Source: Ceratotherium simum simum
Lineage: Eukaryota > Chordata > Mammalia > Perissodactyla > Rhinocerotidae
Length of the DNA stretch: 64,000 bases
Reading direction: 5' to 3'
Assembly (NCBI RefSeq): GCF_000283155.1
Contig: NW_004454159.1
Span: 17,873,695 to 17,937,694, forward strand
In this document: piece after piece, positions 50,861 through 61,779 of the stretch
Layout of the letters: each line of letters starts with the position of its first letter
How positions within the stretch are numbered: the first letter of the stretch is position 1
The notes under the pieces: generated by a model
Database searches by the model: none
What the model saw: only the letters and a program-made list of their open reading frames with translations
What the model was told of the DNA's origin: nothing
Made by a program: the position numbers and the translations under genes

Positions 50861-50907
50861 AATATGGAATGCTTCATGAATTTGCGTGTCATCCTTGCGC
50901 AGGGGCC

Positions 50908-50941
<34 letters not shown>

Positions 50942-50964
50942 GTGTGTGCTGCCGAAGTGAGCAC
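50861..50964 (-). pseudogene. U6 snRNA retropseudogene
   Basis: The minus strand carries nearly the whole U6 snRNA from its 5' GTGCTC end through the ACAGAGA-containing core ('gatacagagaagattagc') to TTCCATATT. The differences I can see from canonical U6 are few: changes near positions 7, 22 and 24 and two G-to-A changes at former CpGs near the 3' end. It is followed by 12 A (T at 50849-50860 on plus). It is flanked by imperfect direct repeats, 'agcaggacat' (50840-50849) and 'agcaggggat' (50965-50974). The A-tail and target duplication show L1-mediated retrotransposition, so it is not expected to have the upstream U6 promoter. Confidence 0.95.
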
Positions 50965-51764
50965 AGCAGGGGATTTTTTGAAGGAAAACTGAGCTTCAGA
51001 CCTTGTCTTATATTATAATGACCCTGTTCTTGCCCACTGCTCCATTGGGGGAGGGGTTCCCAGCCTGCCAGATTTGCTGCTGAGAGGGCCTCTGATTCAG
51101 TCCCTGTTCCAGGATGCATTATTGTGACCTCTTTAAAAAGTGGCAACCAACAGATTACCAGAAGGATACCCAACCCTCACTAATAGAAAATAGAATAAAG
51201 TCAGAATGATTGGATATAAAAGAGATTTATTCTTATTCAGGCAGAATTGCATTTTCTTCTTCATTCTTGTCTATGAGAACCACAAGGCTCTTACCAAGAT
51301 TTAGATGAAAAGAGACACTAGTCTTTAGTGTAACCATACTTTTTTGTTTGGTTGGTTTATCCTGCTTTATCATTAATATTTATTTTTACTAAGTTAACAT
51401 TAGTTTATAACGTTATATAAGTTTCATGTGTACAACATTATAATTTGACTTCTGTGTATACTACAGCATGCTCACCACCAAAATCTAGTTTCTATCCATC
51501 ATGATACAATTGACCTCCTTTACCCATTTCACCCTTACCCCTACCCTTTCCCCTCTGGTAACTACCAATCTGTTCTCTATATCTACATGTTTGTTTTTGT
51601 TTTGTTTTGTTTGTTCATTTATTTTGGTTTTTTTTTTTTGTATTCCACGTGAGTGAAATCATGCAGTATTTGTCTTTCTCCACCTGACTTATTTCACTTA
51701 GCAGAATACCCTCAAGGTCCATACATGTTGTTGCAAATGGCAAGATTTTATCTTTTTTTATGGC

Positions 51765-51789
51765 TGTGTGTGTGTGTGTGTGTGTGTGT
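51765..51789. repeat. TG microsatellite inside L1
   Basis: A (TG)n run of about 12 units that arose within the L1 3' region. Confidence 0.9.
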
Positions 51790-51865
51790 ATCTTCATTCA
51801 TCTGTCAGTGGGCACTTAAGTCATTTCTATATCTTGGCTATTGTAAATAACACTGCAACAAACAT

Positions 51866-52274
51866 TTGTTGTTGTTGTTAGTGCTGTCCATTTGATTCCA
51901 ATTCCTAGTGACCCCGTGTACAGTAGAGTGGAACCCTGCCAGGTCTTTTTTACACCATCCTCTCCTGTTCTGATGCTACATCAGACAATGCGCCACTGCC
52001 GTTCATAGAGTTTTCATGGCCGGTTTTTCAGGAGTGGGTGACCAGGTCCTTCTTCCTGGTCTGCCTTAGACTGGAAGCTCCACTGAAACCTGTTGCCATG
52101 GGTGACCCTGCTGGTTTCTGAAATACTGGTGGCATAGCTTTCAGCATCACAGCAACACGCAGCCACCACAGTATGACAACCTACAGATAGGTGGTATGAT
52201 TCCCTGACTGGGAAAGGAAACCCGGCAGTGGCAGTGAGAGTGCCGAATCGTAACCACTAGACAACCAGGGCTGG
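51866..52274 (-). mobile_element. tRNA-Glu-headed SINE with RTE-like 3' part, nested in L1
   Basis: Read on the minus strand, a 72-bp tRNA-Glu-like head is followed by about 300 bp of unrelated body. The body ends 'gggtcactaggaattggaat', then 'agcactaacaacaacaa', a tail style typical of RTE/BovB-mobilised SINEs. The insertion split the L1 cleanly. The L1 sequence 'ctgcaacaaacat' (51853-51865) is repeated as 'ctgcaatgaacat' (52275-52287), 11 of 13 matching. The element is distinct from the tRNA-Ser-based ERE family that accounts for the other SINE insertions of recent type here. I do not recognise a standard name for it. Confidence 0.8.
52200..52271 (-). pseudogene. tRNA-Glu(CTC)-like head of the SINE
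   Basis: The minus strand reads 'ccctggttgtctagtggtta' (acceptor, D arm and box A), then 'ttcggcactctcactgcc' with anticodon CTC, then a T arm/box B region 'gggtttcctttccc' and a closing acceptor strand 'gtcaggga'. Length (72) and layout match tRNA-Glu. The T loop has lost the invariant TTCGA core, so this is a decayed SINE head and not a functional tRNA gene. Confidence 0.85.
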
Positions 52275-55200
52275 CTGCAATGAACATAGGGGTGCATATG
52301 TCTTTTCTAATTAGTGTTTTCATATTCTTCAAATAAATAGCCAGAAACAGAGTAGCTGGATCATATGGTAGTTCTATTCTTAATTTTTTGAGGAATCTCC
52401 ATACTGTTTGTGATAGTGGCTGCACCAGTTTACATTCCCACCAACAGTGTACAAGAGTACCCTTTTCTCCACATCCTCTCCAACACTTATTTCTTGTATT
52501 TTTGATAATAGCCATTCTAATGGGTTTGAGGTGATATCTCACTGTAGTTTTGGTTTGCATTTCCCTGATGATTAGTGATGTTGAGTACCTTTTCATGTGC
52601 CTATTGGCAATCATTGTATGTCTTCTTTGGAAAAATGTCTATTCAGATCCTCTGCTTATTTTTTAATCAGGTTGTTTGTTTTTATTGTTGTTAAGTTGTA
52701 TGAGTTCTTTATATATTTTGGATATTAACCTCTTATCAGATATATAATTTGCAAATGTTTTCTCCCATTTGGTGGCTTGTCTTTTCATTTTGTTGATGTT
52801 TTTCTTTGCTGTGCAAAAGCTTTTTAGTTTGATGTAGTTTCATTTGTTTACTTTTTTTGTTTGTTTCCCTTGCATGAGGAGACATACCCAAAAAGATACT
52901 GCTAAGACCAAAGTCAAAGAGTGTACTGTCTACGTTTTCTTCTAGGAGTTTTATGGTTTCAGGTCTTACATTCAAGTCTCTAATCCATTTTGAGTTAATT
53001 TTTGTGTATGGTACAAGGTAGTGGTAAGGGTTTTATTCTTTTGCATGTGGCTGTACTGTTTTCCCAGCACCATTTATCGAAGAGACTTCCTTTCTCCATT
53101 GTATGTGCTTGGCTCCTTTGTCATAAATTAGTTGTCTATATACATGTGGGTTAATTTCTGGGCTCTCAGTTCTGTTCCACTAATCTGTGTGTCTGTTTTT
53201 ATGCCCATACTATACTGTTTTTATTACTATAGCTTTGTAGCATAATTTGAAATCAGGGAGTGTGATTCCTCCAGTTTTGTTCTTTTTTCTCAGTATTGCT
53301 TTGGTTATTCAGGGTGTTTTGTGGTTCCATACAAATTTTAGGATTTTTTGCTCTATTTCTGTGAAAAATGTCATTGGAATTTTGATAGGGATTGCATTGA
53401 ATATGTAGATTGCTTTAGATAATATGGACATTTTAACAATGTTAATTCTTCCAATCCATGAGCACAGAATTGCTTTCCATTTCTTTGTGTCTTCTTCAAT
53501 TTCTTTCAACAATGTCTTATAGCTTTCACTTGCTCTTAGTTTTATTGATTTTTTCTATTGTCTTTTTAGTCCTATTTTATATATTTCTGCTCTGATTTTT
53601 ATTATTTATTTCCTTCCACTGACTTTAGGCTTTGTTTTTTCTTTTTCCAGTTCCTTTAGGTGTAAGGTTTGACTATTTATTTGAGATTTTTCTTGTTTCT
53701 TGAGGTAGGCCTGTATTGCTATAAGGTTGTCACTTAGTACCACTTTTGCTACATCCCATAGATTTGGTATGTTGTATTTTCATTTTCATTTTTTTTCAGG
53801 TATTTTTTGATTTCTTCTTTGATTTCTTCATTGACCCAATAGTTGTTCAGTAACATGTTGTAAAGTCTCCACATATTTGTGATTTTTCCAGATTTCTTTT
53901 TGTAGCTGATTTTTAGTTTCATAACATTGTGTTTGTAAAAGATGCTGGATATGATTTCAATCTAATTAAATTTATTGAGACTCGTTTTGTTTCCCAATAT
54001 ATGGCCTATCCTTGAGAATGTTCCATGTGCACTTGAGAAGAATGTGTATTCTGCTCCTTTTGGATGGAATGTTCTGTATATATCTATTAAGTCCATCTGG
54101 TCTAATGTTTCATTTAAGCTCAATGTTTCCTTGTTGACTTTCTGCCTGAATGATCTATCCATTGATATAAGTGGGGTGTTAGAGTCCCCTACTATTATTG
54201 TGTTGCTGTCAATCTCTTCCTTTAGGTCTGTTAATCATTGCTTTATATATATTTTTGGTGCTCCTATGTTAGATGCATATAAGTTAATAAATATTATGTC
54301 TTCATTAAGGGGATGGATTGTCTGCTTTATCATTATATAATGTCCATCTTTGTCTCATCACCTTTTTTGGCTTGAAGTCTATTTTGTCTGATATGAGTAT
54401 GGCTACACTTGCTTTCTTTTGTCTGCTATTTGCTCGGAGTATCATCTTCCATCCCTTCACTTTGAGCCTTTGTTTATCTTTAGAGCTGAGATGAGTCTCC
54501 TGGATGCAACATATAGTTAGGTCTTGTTTTTTAATCCATCCAGCCATTCTGTGTCTTTTGATTGGTGAATTCACTCTATTTACATTTAAAGTGGTTATTG
54601 ATATATGAGGAATTAGTACTGCCATTTTATCTTTTGTTTTCTGGTTGCTCTTTATCTCCACTGTTTCTTTTTCCTTGTGTTTTTGTCTGCCATTTTAGTT
54701 TGGTGGTTTTCTATGATGTTTTTCGGTTTCCTCTTTTTTTATGTTTTATGTCTCTGCTCTAGTTTTTTGTTTTGTGGTTACCATGAGGTTTGTATAAAAT
54801 GTCTCATAGGTAAAATAGTCCTTTTTTTGCTGATAGCATCTTACCTTCATTGGCCTGTACAGGTTCCATCCTTTTCCTCTTCCCTTTTTATGTTTTTATT
54901 GTCACAAATTATCCCTTTTTATGTTTTGAATTTATTACCAAATTGAATTAGCTATAGTTATTTTTAATGCTTTTTTCCCTTTAATATTTATGCTATAATT
55001 AAGTCTTTAATATTCTACTCTGATATAGAGTTGCAATTTTCTGGTTGTGTCTGTCTATTTATCACCTTACTCAAAGTTTTGTGTACTTTTGCCTTTTTGT
55101 TTCAGGTAGAAGAGCTCCTTTCAACATTTCCTATAAGGCAGGTCTAGTGATGATGAACTCCTTCAGCTTGTGTTTGTTGGGAAAACTTTTATTTCTCTTT

Positions 55201-55537
55201 AATATCTGAAGGAAACTTTGCTGGATGGAGTATTCTTGGCTAACAGGTTTTATCTTTCAATACTTTGAGTATGACATTCCACTCTCTCCTGGTCTGTAGG
55301 GTTTCTACTGAGAAATCTGCTGATAGCCTAATGGGGGCTCCTTTGTAGGTTACGGTCTTTTTTCCCCTGGCTGTCTTTAAAATTCTTTCTTTATCATTAA
55401 CTTTTAACAGTTTTACTATAATGTGTCTCAGAGAAATTCTTCTTGCATTGAGATAATTAGGTGTTCTACTAGCTTTGTGGACTTGTATGTCCAGTTCCTT
55501 CCCCAGATTTGGGAAGTTCTCAGCTATTATATCCTTC

Positions 55538-56058
55538 CTTTTTTTTTAATGTGCATTTCTTTTTTTTTTTTTTTTGGTTTATTGTGGTAACATTGTATAA
55601 ATTTCAGATGTACATCATTATACTTCTATTTCTGCATGGATTACATCATGTTCTCATGCTCACCACTCAAATACTAATTACAATCCATCACCTCACACAT
55701 GTGCCTAATTATCCCTTTCATCCTCCTCTCTCCCTCTTCCCCTTTGGTAACCACCAATCCAATCTCTGTCTCTATGTGTTTGTTTGTTGTTATTATCTAC
55801 TACTTAACAAGTGAAATCATACAGTATTTGACCTTCTCCCTCTGACTTATTTCACTTTGCATAATACCCTCCATGTCCGTCCATGTTGTCACAAATGGCT
55901 GGATTTCATCATTTCTTATGGCTGAGTAGCACTCTGTTGTGTATAAATACTACATCTTCTTTATCCATTCTTCCCTTGATGGGCACTTAGGTTGCTTTCA
56001 CGTCTTGGCTATTGTGTATAACGCTGCAATGAACAGAGGGGTGTGTGTATCTTTACAC
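55538..56058 (-). mobile_element. 5'-truncated L1 inserted in the older L1
   Basis: A second L1 3' end, antisense on plus ('acattgtataaatttcagat' to 'gctgcaatgaacagaggggt'), interrupts ORF1 of the older L1. It repeats the region seen in the older copy at 51.40-51.87 kb. Its poly(A) appears as a T-run at about 55561-55576. Target duplications are 'attatatccttc' (55526-55537) and 'attatttccttc' (56059-56070), 11 of 12 matching. Confidence 0.85.
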
Positions 56059-56514
56059 ATTATTTCCTTCTCCTCTTCTACCTGAATCATTTCTAGATTT
56101 CTATCTTTGAGCTCACTAATTCTCTCTTCCATATGGTTTGCTCTATTTCCAATGCTTTCTAATGCATTCTTCATCTCATTTATTGAGTTCTTCACCTCCA
56201 GAATTTCTGTTTGGTTCTTTTTTAGAGCTTCAGTCTCTTTAATAAAGTATTCCTTCTACTCATTGATTTTATTCCTGAGCTCACTAAACTGCCTTTCTGT
56301 AGCTCATTGAGTTTCTTCATGACAGTTATTTTGAATTCTCTATCAGATCACAATCTTCCATGACATTAAGTCTGGTTTCTGGAGAACTGTCATTTTCTTT
56401 TTATGATACCGTGTCACTGTCGTTTTTCACCACGCTCACTGAGTTGTTCCTCTGCCAGTGCATTTGATGTAGTGAACATCTGTTTTATTTAGGTAAAGTT
56501 TTGTTTACTTTTAT

Positions 56515-57640
56515 CCTAACAACTCAACGGATTAGTAATTAGAGGCCTTTCTTTTAATAATTTAATTTCTATATACAGATGGAAAAGCTGTATCTCAGTG
56601 ATGGCATAGGATCTTTTAAGCAGTAAGCTCCTCTGTTTTCCTGGGAAGTCTGATAATTAACTTATTTCTCAACATGTAACCCTTTTTCAAGTTCCAGTGT
56701 CAAGGATGTAGAGCCAGCAAACTGAAATTAAGCCAATGCTTGTAAACAGTAAGCACTTAAGGCTCATGGTAAATGTTTAAGGTACCTACAAACCAAACTT
56801 CACTTCCTTTTATGCTGTTAATTAGGAATAACTTTCTTTTTCTCAAAGAAATTTACTAAGGGAAACAAGATGAAATATAAGTGCTAGTGACAGTCATAAG
56901 AAATTCTTGTAAAGGGCTTGTCCTTGAGTCATTTATAAACTAATTTTTCACACCAAACACTCATTTCCCTGTGGTTTGCCCTGCTCTCCATATTTTCATT
57001 TATTATGATTTTTCTCTTCTATGTGGCATTTTCTATTAGAGGTTTTTTTTTTGTTTTTTTTTTTTTTTTGGCTACTTCTCCAAGTCCTTTTCTACGACAG
57101 TTTCTTTCCCAGGTTTACAAAGTAAACTCATGATCAGTGACATCTTCTAGCCAACAGAGCTTCACAACTACCAATAAATCAACTAATAAATGATTTTTTG
57201 AGAAGAATAAGTGTGCGTGTTTGTGTGCGTGTGATGGAAGAATGAATAAACCCAGTAAATAAAGCATGAGAGGTAGAAGAAGCCACCTTCATGAATATTC
57301 TATGGTTGCAAGATTTTTCCATGCAAATCAGTTATATTAAACGTACATAAAATGTAACATAAAAACATGGAAGATGTATCCCTGGTTAAATTTTTTCCAG
57401 CTGGCACTTTACCCCAACATTGACATTGTTAGGGACAATGAGCATTCCACAACACCCAAGTTCACAGTGTTAGTGGGTTGTCTGTGAGCTTGTCGAGATG
57501 AATAGAAAGTTATTCTGATCCTGTTAATATCATTAACAAAAAATAACATGCTGGCAAGATTTGGGTTTGAGCTTCTATCCTTTATCTGCCAAATTTCCAT
57601 TTTAAATGTAATCAGAACAGACATACTTTTAATATTGAAA
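56515..57640. other. No recognised feature
   Basis: No gene or named repeat was recognised apart from the T-run at 57043-57069 and a short 'gtgtgcgtgtttgtgtgcgt' tract at 57213-57232. Confidence 0.4.
57043..57069. repeat. Poly-T tract
   Basis: An almost uninterrupted T-run (one G). No retroelement body was recognised on either side, so it may be a plain homopolymer or a worn A-tail. Confidence 0.8.
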
Positions 57641-57649
57641 GCTCAGTAA

Positions 57650-57880
57650 TAGCCAACATTCATTGAGCATCCACTACAAACCATGAAGCGTACAAAGAAC
57701 ATGCATTATCATATTTCATCCTTTCAAATCTCCATGAGGTACTCGTGATTACTGAATATTTTACAAGAAGGAAAACTGGGTCTTACATTAATAATGTGCC
57801 CAAGGCCACATAGCTGGAAAATGTAGAATCTAGTTTTTACGGCTCCAGTGTCCATTCTCTTAACTATGATGCTTTATTGT
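57650..57880 (-). repeat. MIR SINE, antisense
   Basis: The phrases 'attcattgagcatccactac', 'aagaaggaaaactgggtctt' and 'cccaaggccacatagctgga' follow the antisense MIR order through 'ccattctcttaactatgatg'. Confidence 0.8.
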
Positions 57881-58144
57881 CTCCAGTATTGTATAGAATA
57901 TACTTTAAACAATTAATCCATTAGAAACTCAGGGTAATAGTTTTCTGGGTTTCTCCATACTGTTTTATTAAGAAAACATGATAGAAGATAAGAAATAAAG
58001 CAGTCATCCAATACTGTGAATCCTGAAGCATTCTTCATACCTCAAACCTGAGTAAGTGTTAGAATCACTGCCTCAATTAAGAATGTAATATTAGTTATAT
58101 ATTGTTGCTGGATGGGAAAAACACTCCTTTGTTTACTCTACTGT

Positions 58145-58915
58145 ACTACAATACTTCTGACACCAGATGTGTGCGTTATCCACAACAAGAAATTCTGACA
58201 CTAAGAGCCTAGCACAGTCCCCACAGGTTAAGGGTTTGGTCTCACAAGACTACCCCCCACTTCAGATGCCAATTGCAAGTAGAGGGCCCCCAGGACACTC
58301 ACAACTTCTGTCTGACTTGGCTACAAATCAGAGGTTTCCACGACCCCTCCTCTGGCTCAATAATTTACTAGAGTGGCTCACAGAACTCAGGAAAACAGTT
58401 TATTTACTATTGCCAATTTATTACAAAGGATATTTTAAAGAATACAAATGAATAGCCAGATGAAGAGATACATAGGACAAAGTCTGGAAGGGTCCTGCGC
58501 ACAGGAGCTTCTGTCCCCATGAAGTTGGGGTGCAACCTTCTCCCAGCACATGGATGTGTTCATCAACCCAGAGGCTCTCTACACTCCATACTATAAAAAT
58601 TTTTATGGAAGCTTCATCATGTAGGTATGATTGATTATTAACTCAATTTGAAGCTACTCTTTCCTCTCCAGAGAATGGGGGATGGGGCTAAAAGTCCTAA
58701 GCTCCTAATCACAGCTTGATCTTTCTGGTGACCAGCCTCCATCCAGGAGCCCACTAAGAGTCTTCTCATTAGAACAAAAGACACTTCTATCCCTCAGGAA
58801 ATTACAAACATTTTAGGAGCTCTGTGTCAGGAACTAGGGTCAAAGACCAAGTGTTAGCAGGAACTACGGCAGAGACCAATATATATATTTCTCACTATTT
58901 CACAGTTGCCTAACA
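58145..58915 (-). repeat. ERVL-class LTR, antisense (solo)
   Basis: The plus strand shows the reverse of a long mammalian LTR: 'gtagagggcccccaggacac', 'agtggctcacagaactcagg', 'tttattacaaaggatatttt', 'cacaggagcttctgtcccca', 'cacagcttgatctttctggt' and 'aggagctctgtgtcaggaac', ending 'atatatatttctcactattt'. No internal coding region adjoins it. I place it in the ERVL/MLT2-like group from memory; the subfamily is uncertain. The 94-codon frame at 58167-58451 is a chance opening. Confidence 0.65.
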
Positions 58916-59412
58916 AATTACCCAAAACTTAGTGGCTTAAAAAAATAATAATCATTTTCTCTCACAGTTCTTGTGAATCAAGAATTCAGCAGTAGTTTGG
59001 CTGGGTGGTTCTGGGTCTAGATCTCTAACAAGTTGCCGTCAAGTGTCAGTTAAGACTACAGTCATCTGAAGGTTGATGGGGACTGGAGGCTCTGCTTCAA
59101 GATAGTTCACTCACATAGTTGGCAATGTAGGCGCCAGCTGTTGGCAGGAGACTTCAGTTCATCTCTACATGGACCTCTCCACAGAGCTGCTTAAGTGTCC
59201 TCAAGGCATGGCTTCCCCTACAGTGAGTAATCCAAGAGACCAAAGTGGAAGCTGCAATGACTTTCATGACCTATCTTCAGATGTCACCCACTGTCACTCT
59301 TACCATATTCTCTTGGTCATACAGGATAGCCATGATTCATTGTAGGTGGAGACTACACAGGAACAGTGAATACCAAGAGGCAAGAATCATTGGGGGCCAC
59401 CTTGAGTCTGGT
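58916..59412 (-). repeat. MaLR-type (MLT1) LTR, antisense
   Basis: It begins 'ttgcctaacaaattacccaa' and 'acttagtggcttaaaa', and continues with 'tttctctcacagttcttgtg' and 'atatggacctctcc'-like sequence. It closes 'atcattgggggccaccttga', the reverse of the 'taggcagcctct...ggcccccaatgatt' end seen in the LTR at 2528. It directly abuts the ERVL-class LTR on its left, so one may have inserted at the edge of the other. Confidence 0.65.
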
Positions 59413-61180
59413 TACCAGAGAGGAAAAAACTTCTTTTGTTTGATGAATACTTGGAAAGCCACTGTGTGTAGGAGGTGAGACTCCAGGGGATTTGGGGGAG
59501 TTCAATGATAATCAGTGATAGAGCACTTTCCAAGGGAAATGGAGCCCACTGTCTACAGGGCTGTGGTTTTGCTGAGTGGGATACGCTAGCTGAGAGTGAG
59601 AGTAACATTAGTCCAGAAAGGGAAGAGGTTTTAGATGGGGAGGGAGAAACAAAGTAGAAAGATGAGGCAGCCAGGGAGAAACGATGGTGAAGTTCTGAAA
59701 TATTTAACGCAGAATTTTATTTCATTAAGTTTGGTTTTTTTTGGTGGGCAATGTCAATTCACTTCCCTATCTTACTACTAAATCTTGTTAACACCTACAA
59801 TAATCGTAATGCACTGTGGAATTGGATTTGTTCTTTGGGAAGCAAAAAATGCTGAATTATGTTTGAAAGTGAGCATAGACTGAAAAGAAACAGAGCACCA
59901 TGATCCTATCACATCTGGGGAGTACAGCTCTATTATCTTCCCTTATCTAAAGCCAGACAAAGTACCTCTCTCTGGAGAAACTATCTTACAATTTATTTTA
60001 AAAGAATGATATATTCATTGTTTTCACAATGTAATCAAAGAGATTTTAATGAAGCATTAAGAAAAAATGTCAGGTAAATGGGATACTTGAATGACTGATA
60101 TTGAAGGTCACATATCTCTCTCATTGGAACTTTTTAACAATTAGTTAAAAAAAATTTTATAACTACGTGTTCGTCCTTCCATCCCCCCACTCCCATTCTC
60201 ACCTCTCTCCATTAAACAATAATATGAATTGCCATTATTCTGTACTCTTTAGAGGAGCTGAATCAGGTCACCTTGCAGTCTCTGTCAGCTTTACATTCCT
60301 ATTCTTTCACAGGGAATAACTAATAGAGAAATAGCTAAAACAGTGTGCAGGAACATGTCATGAAAATAACAAAAATGTGTCTTCCAGGGTGATATATGCA
60401 TTAAAAAATTCCCATATGTGGATGTTGAATAGAACCGGAGCTTTTTCTTCCATTATTGTCTTGTTTTGTGTTCTCCATGGTCTATATTTTCCACCACATT
60501 CAGAAACTGTATTTTCAAGTTTTTGATGAAGTTTTTATCCTTTAAAAATAAGAAGGTCATCTTTCTGTGATTATACATTCACCCACGCTCAATTGTTTTC
60601 CTTGTGTTTGAAAACCACAGGTGAAGTCTAATACTCACGTCATAGCAGTCTTGACAATGAATTTGTCTGAGATTCCCAAGTGTATTTACCTCCAACTGAC
60701 CACAGATTCTTGGCAAGTTTTCCAGATTGATTTTGCATCATTTAATTAACTAACCATACATTACAGATTGTGATCACCAACATGACTCTGCAGCATAATA
60801 TATTAGTTTAACACATGTATAGCTACAAGTGTAATACATGACATAGCTGTCCCTCCCACCTCCCTGTATTCTCATCTGTGACATTTTGCCAAGGAAATAG
60901 AAAAATTATTGTCAGATAAAGTCACTTAGGTTTTGACATCAGTCAAAAATTTTCAGAATCAGGGATGAAATTTAGAGTTAATACTCCATGCACAAAGAAC
61001 TGATTACTCAGTTATCCAAACAAAATTCCTCCTTTTGATAAGCATCTATTGACCAATTCTCCCATCTATTTTTCTCTTATACAGGGCTTATAGGAAAGAA
61101 AATGAAACTAAATATCTAACAAGGAAAATCTGCTATTTTGAAAAGAATGATGAAATTATAAAGTTGGGCTAAGGGATAAT
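59413..61180. other. No recognised feature
   Basis: Unassigned intergenic sequence. No protein domain or known repeat phrase was identified. Confidence 0.4.
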
Positions 61181-61311
61181 GTTGCCAGATAAAAAGCAGG
61201 ATATTCAGTTGAACTCAAATTTCAGCTAAACAATGAATAATCTTTTTAGCATCAGTATATCCCTAACGTTTTACTGAATATCCTATATTTTTATTTGCTA
61301 AATCTGGCAAC
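61181..61311. mobile_element. Palindromic MITE-like element
   Basis: The left arm 'gttgccagataaaaagcagg' continues 'atattcagt'. The right arm, read on the other strand, begins 'gttgccagatttagcaaata' and also reaches 'aggatattcagt'. The two arms are near-inverse copies around a centre near 61245. This matches a common mammalian palindromic DNA element with '(g)gttgccag' ends; I do not name the subfamily. Confidence 0.65.
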
Positions 61312-61554
61312 CCTGCTGAGGGATTTTGAGGATCCTTTCTTTATTTTCCTCCTTTGGTTCTAATGGTCACGAAAAGATCTAAAGAAGAGTTACACAAGCA
61401 TATTACTCTGAAGGATGACATATAGTTTTCTGAAAAGATAAAGTATCTGCTTTCTAAGCATTTATATGGAAAAATTGATTGAACAGTGTCCAGAATGCTT
61501 TTGTTAGCACGTGTGCAATCTCACACAAAGGCACGATAATGATTTTGAAAGACC

Positions 61555-61775
61555 AGGAGCACTGACTTAGTACAGAGCCCTGACCCTGCTGCTTCCCAGC
61601 TCAGTAACCTCAGTCATGAAACTTAATCTGGGTTGCAGTTTTGTCATCTGTAAAATGGAGATCCTCATGCTTACATCACAAGTCTGTGATGAAGATAAAG
61701 TGAAACAGAAACATAAAAGTACCTGGCAAATGGCTGCCACCCAATCAATGCAGGCTTGCCTTTTTTTACACACAG
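61555..61775 (+). repeat. MIR SINE
   Basis: The blocks 'ctgctgcttcccagctcagt', 'agttttgtcatctgtaaaat' and 'aaagtacctggcaaatggct' follow the sense MIR order. Confidence 0.75.
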
Positions 61776-61779
61776 ATGG

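Larger units (their letters stand above)
51360..56510 (-). repeat. Old L1, antisense, with nested insertions
   Basis: The element reads 5' to 3' from about 56.5 kb down to 51.36 kb on the minus strand. It contains ORF1 coiled-coil remains (MEERISELKDRN at about 56110-56145), then the ORF1-ORF2 region, then ORF2. The endonuclease start is near 54630 (MAVLIPHISITTLNVNRVNS), followed by CCIQETHLSSKD. A later segment reads [20 protein letters not shown] (53.3-53.5 kb), and the C-terminus shows [16 protein letters not shown] (about 52.4 kb). Sequence joins directly near 53.53 kb from the post-palm region to the linker after the endonuclease, so the reverse-transcriptase core is deleted. Stops and frameshifts occur throughout; it cannot encode a working enzyme. 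It was later hit by a SINE (51866-52274) and a second L1 (55538-56058). Confidence 0.9.

Noticed and set aside
50861..50964. A working U6 snRNA gene
   Set aside because: The A-tail and flanking direct repeats mark it as a retrocopy, and it carries changes in otherwise invariant positions.
52200..52271. A functional tRNA-Glu gene
   Set aside because: The T loop lacks the invariant core and the sequence is the head of a SINE with its own target duplication.
52147..54661. L1-like protein frames (52147-52614, 53309-53512, 53962-54162, 54305-54661, all minus) as possible genes
   Set aside because: They are broken pieces of one decayed L1 ORF2, with nested insertions and a deleted catalytic core.
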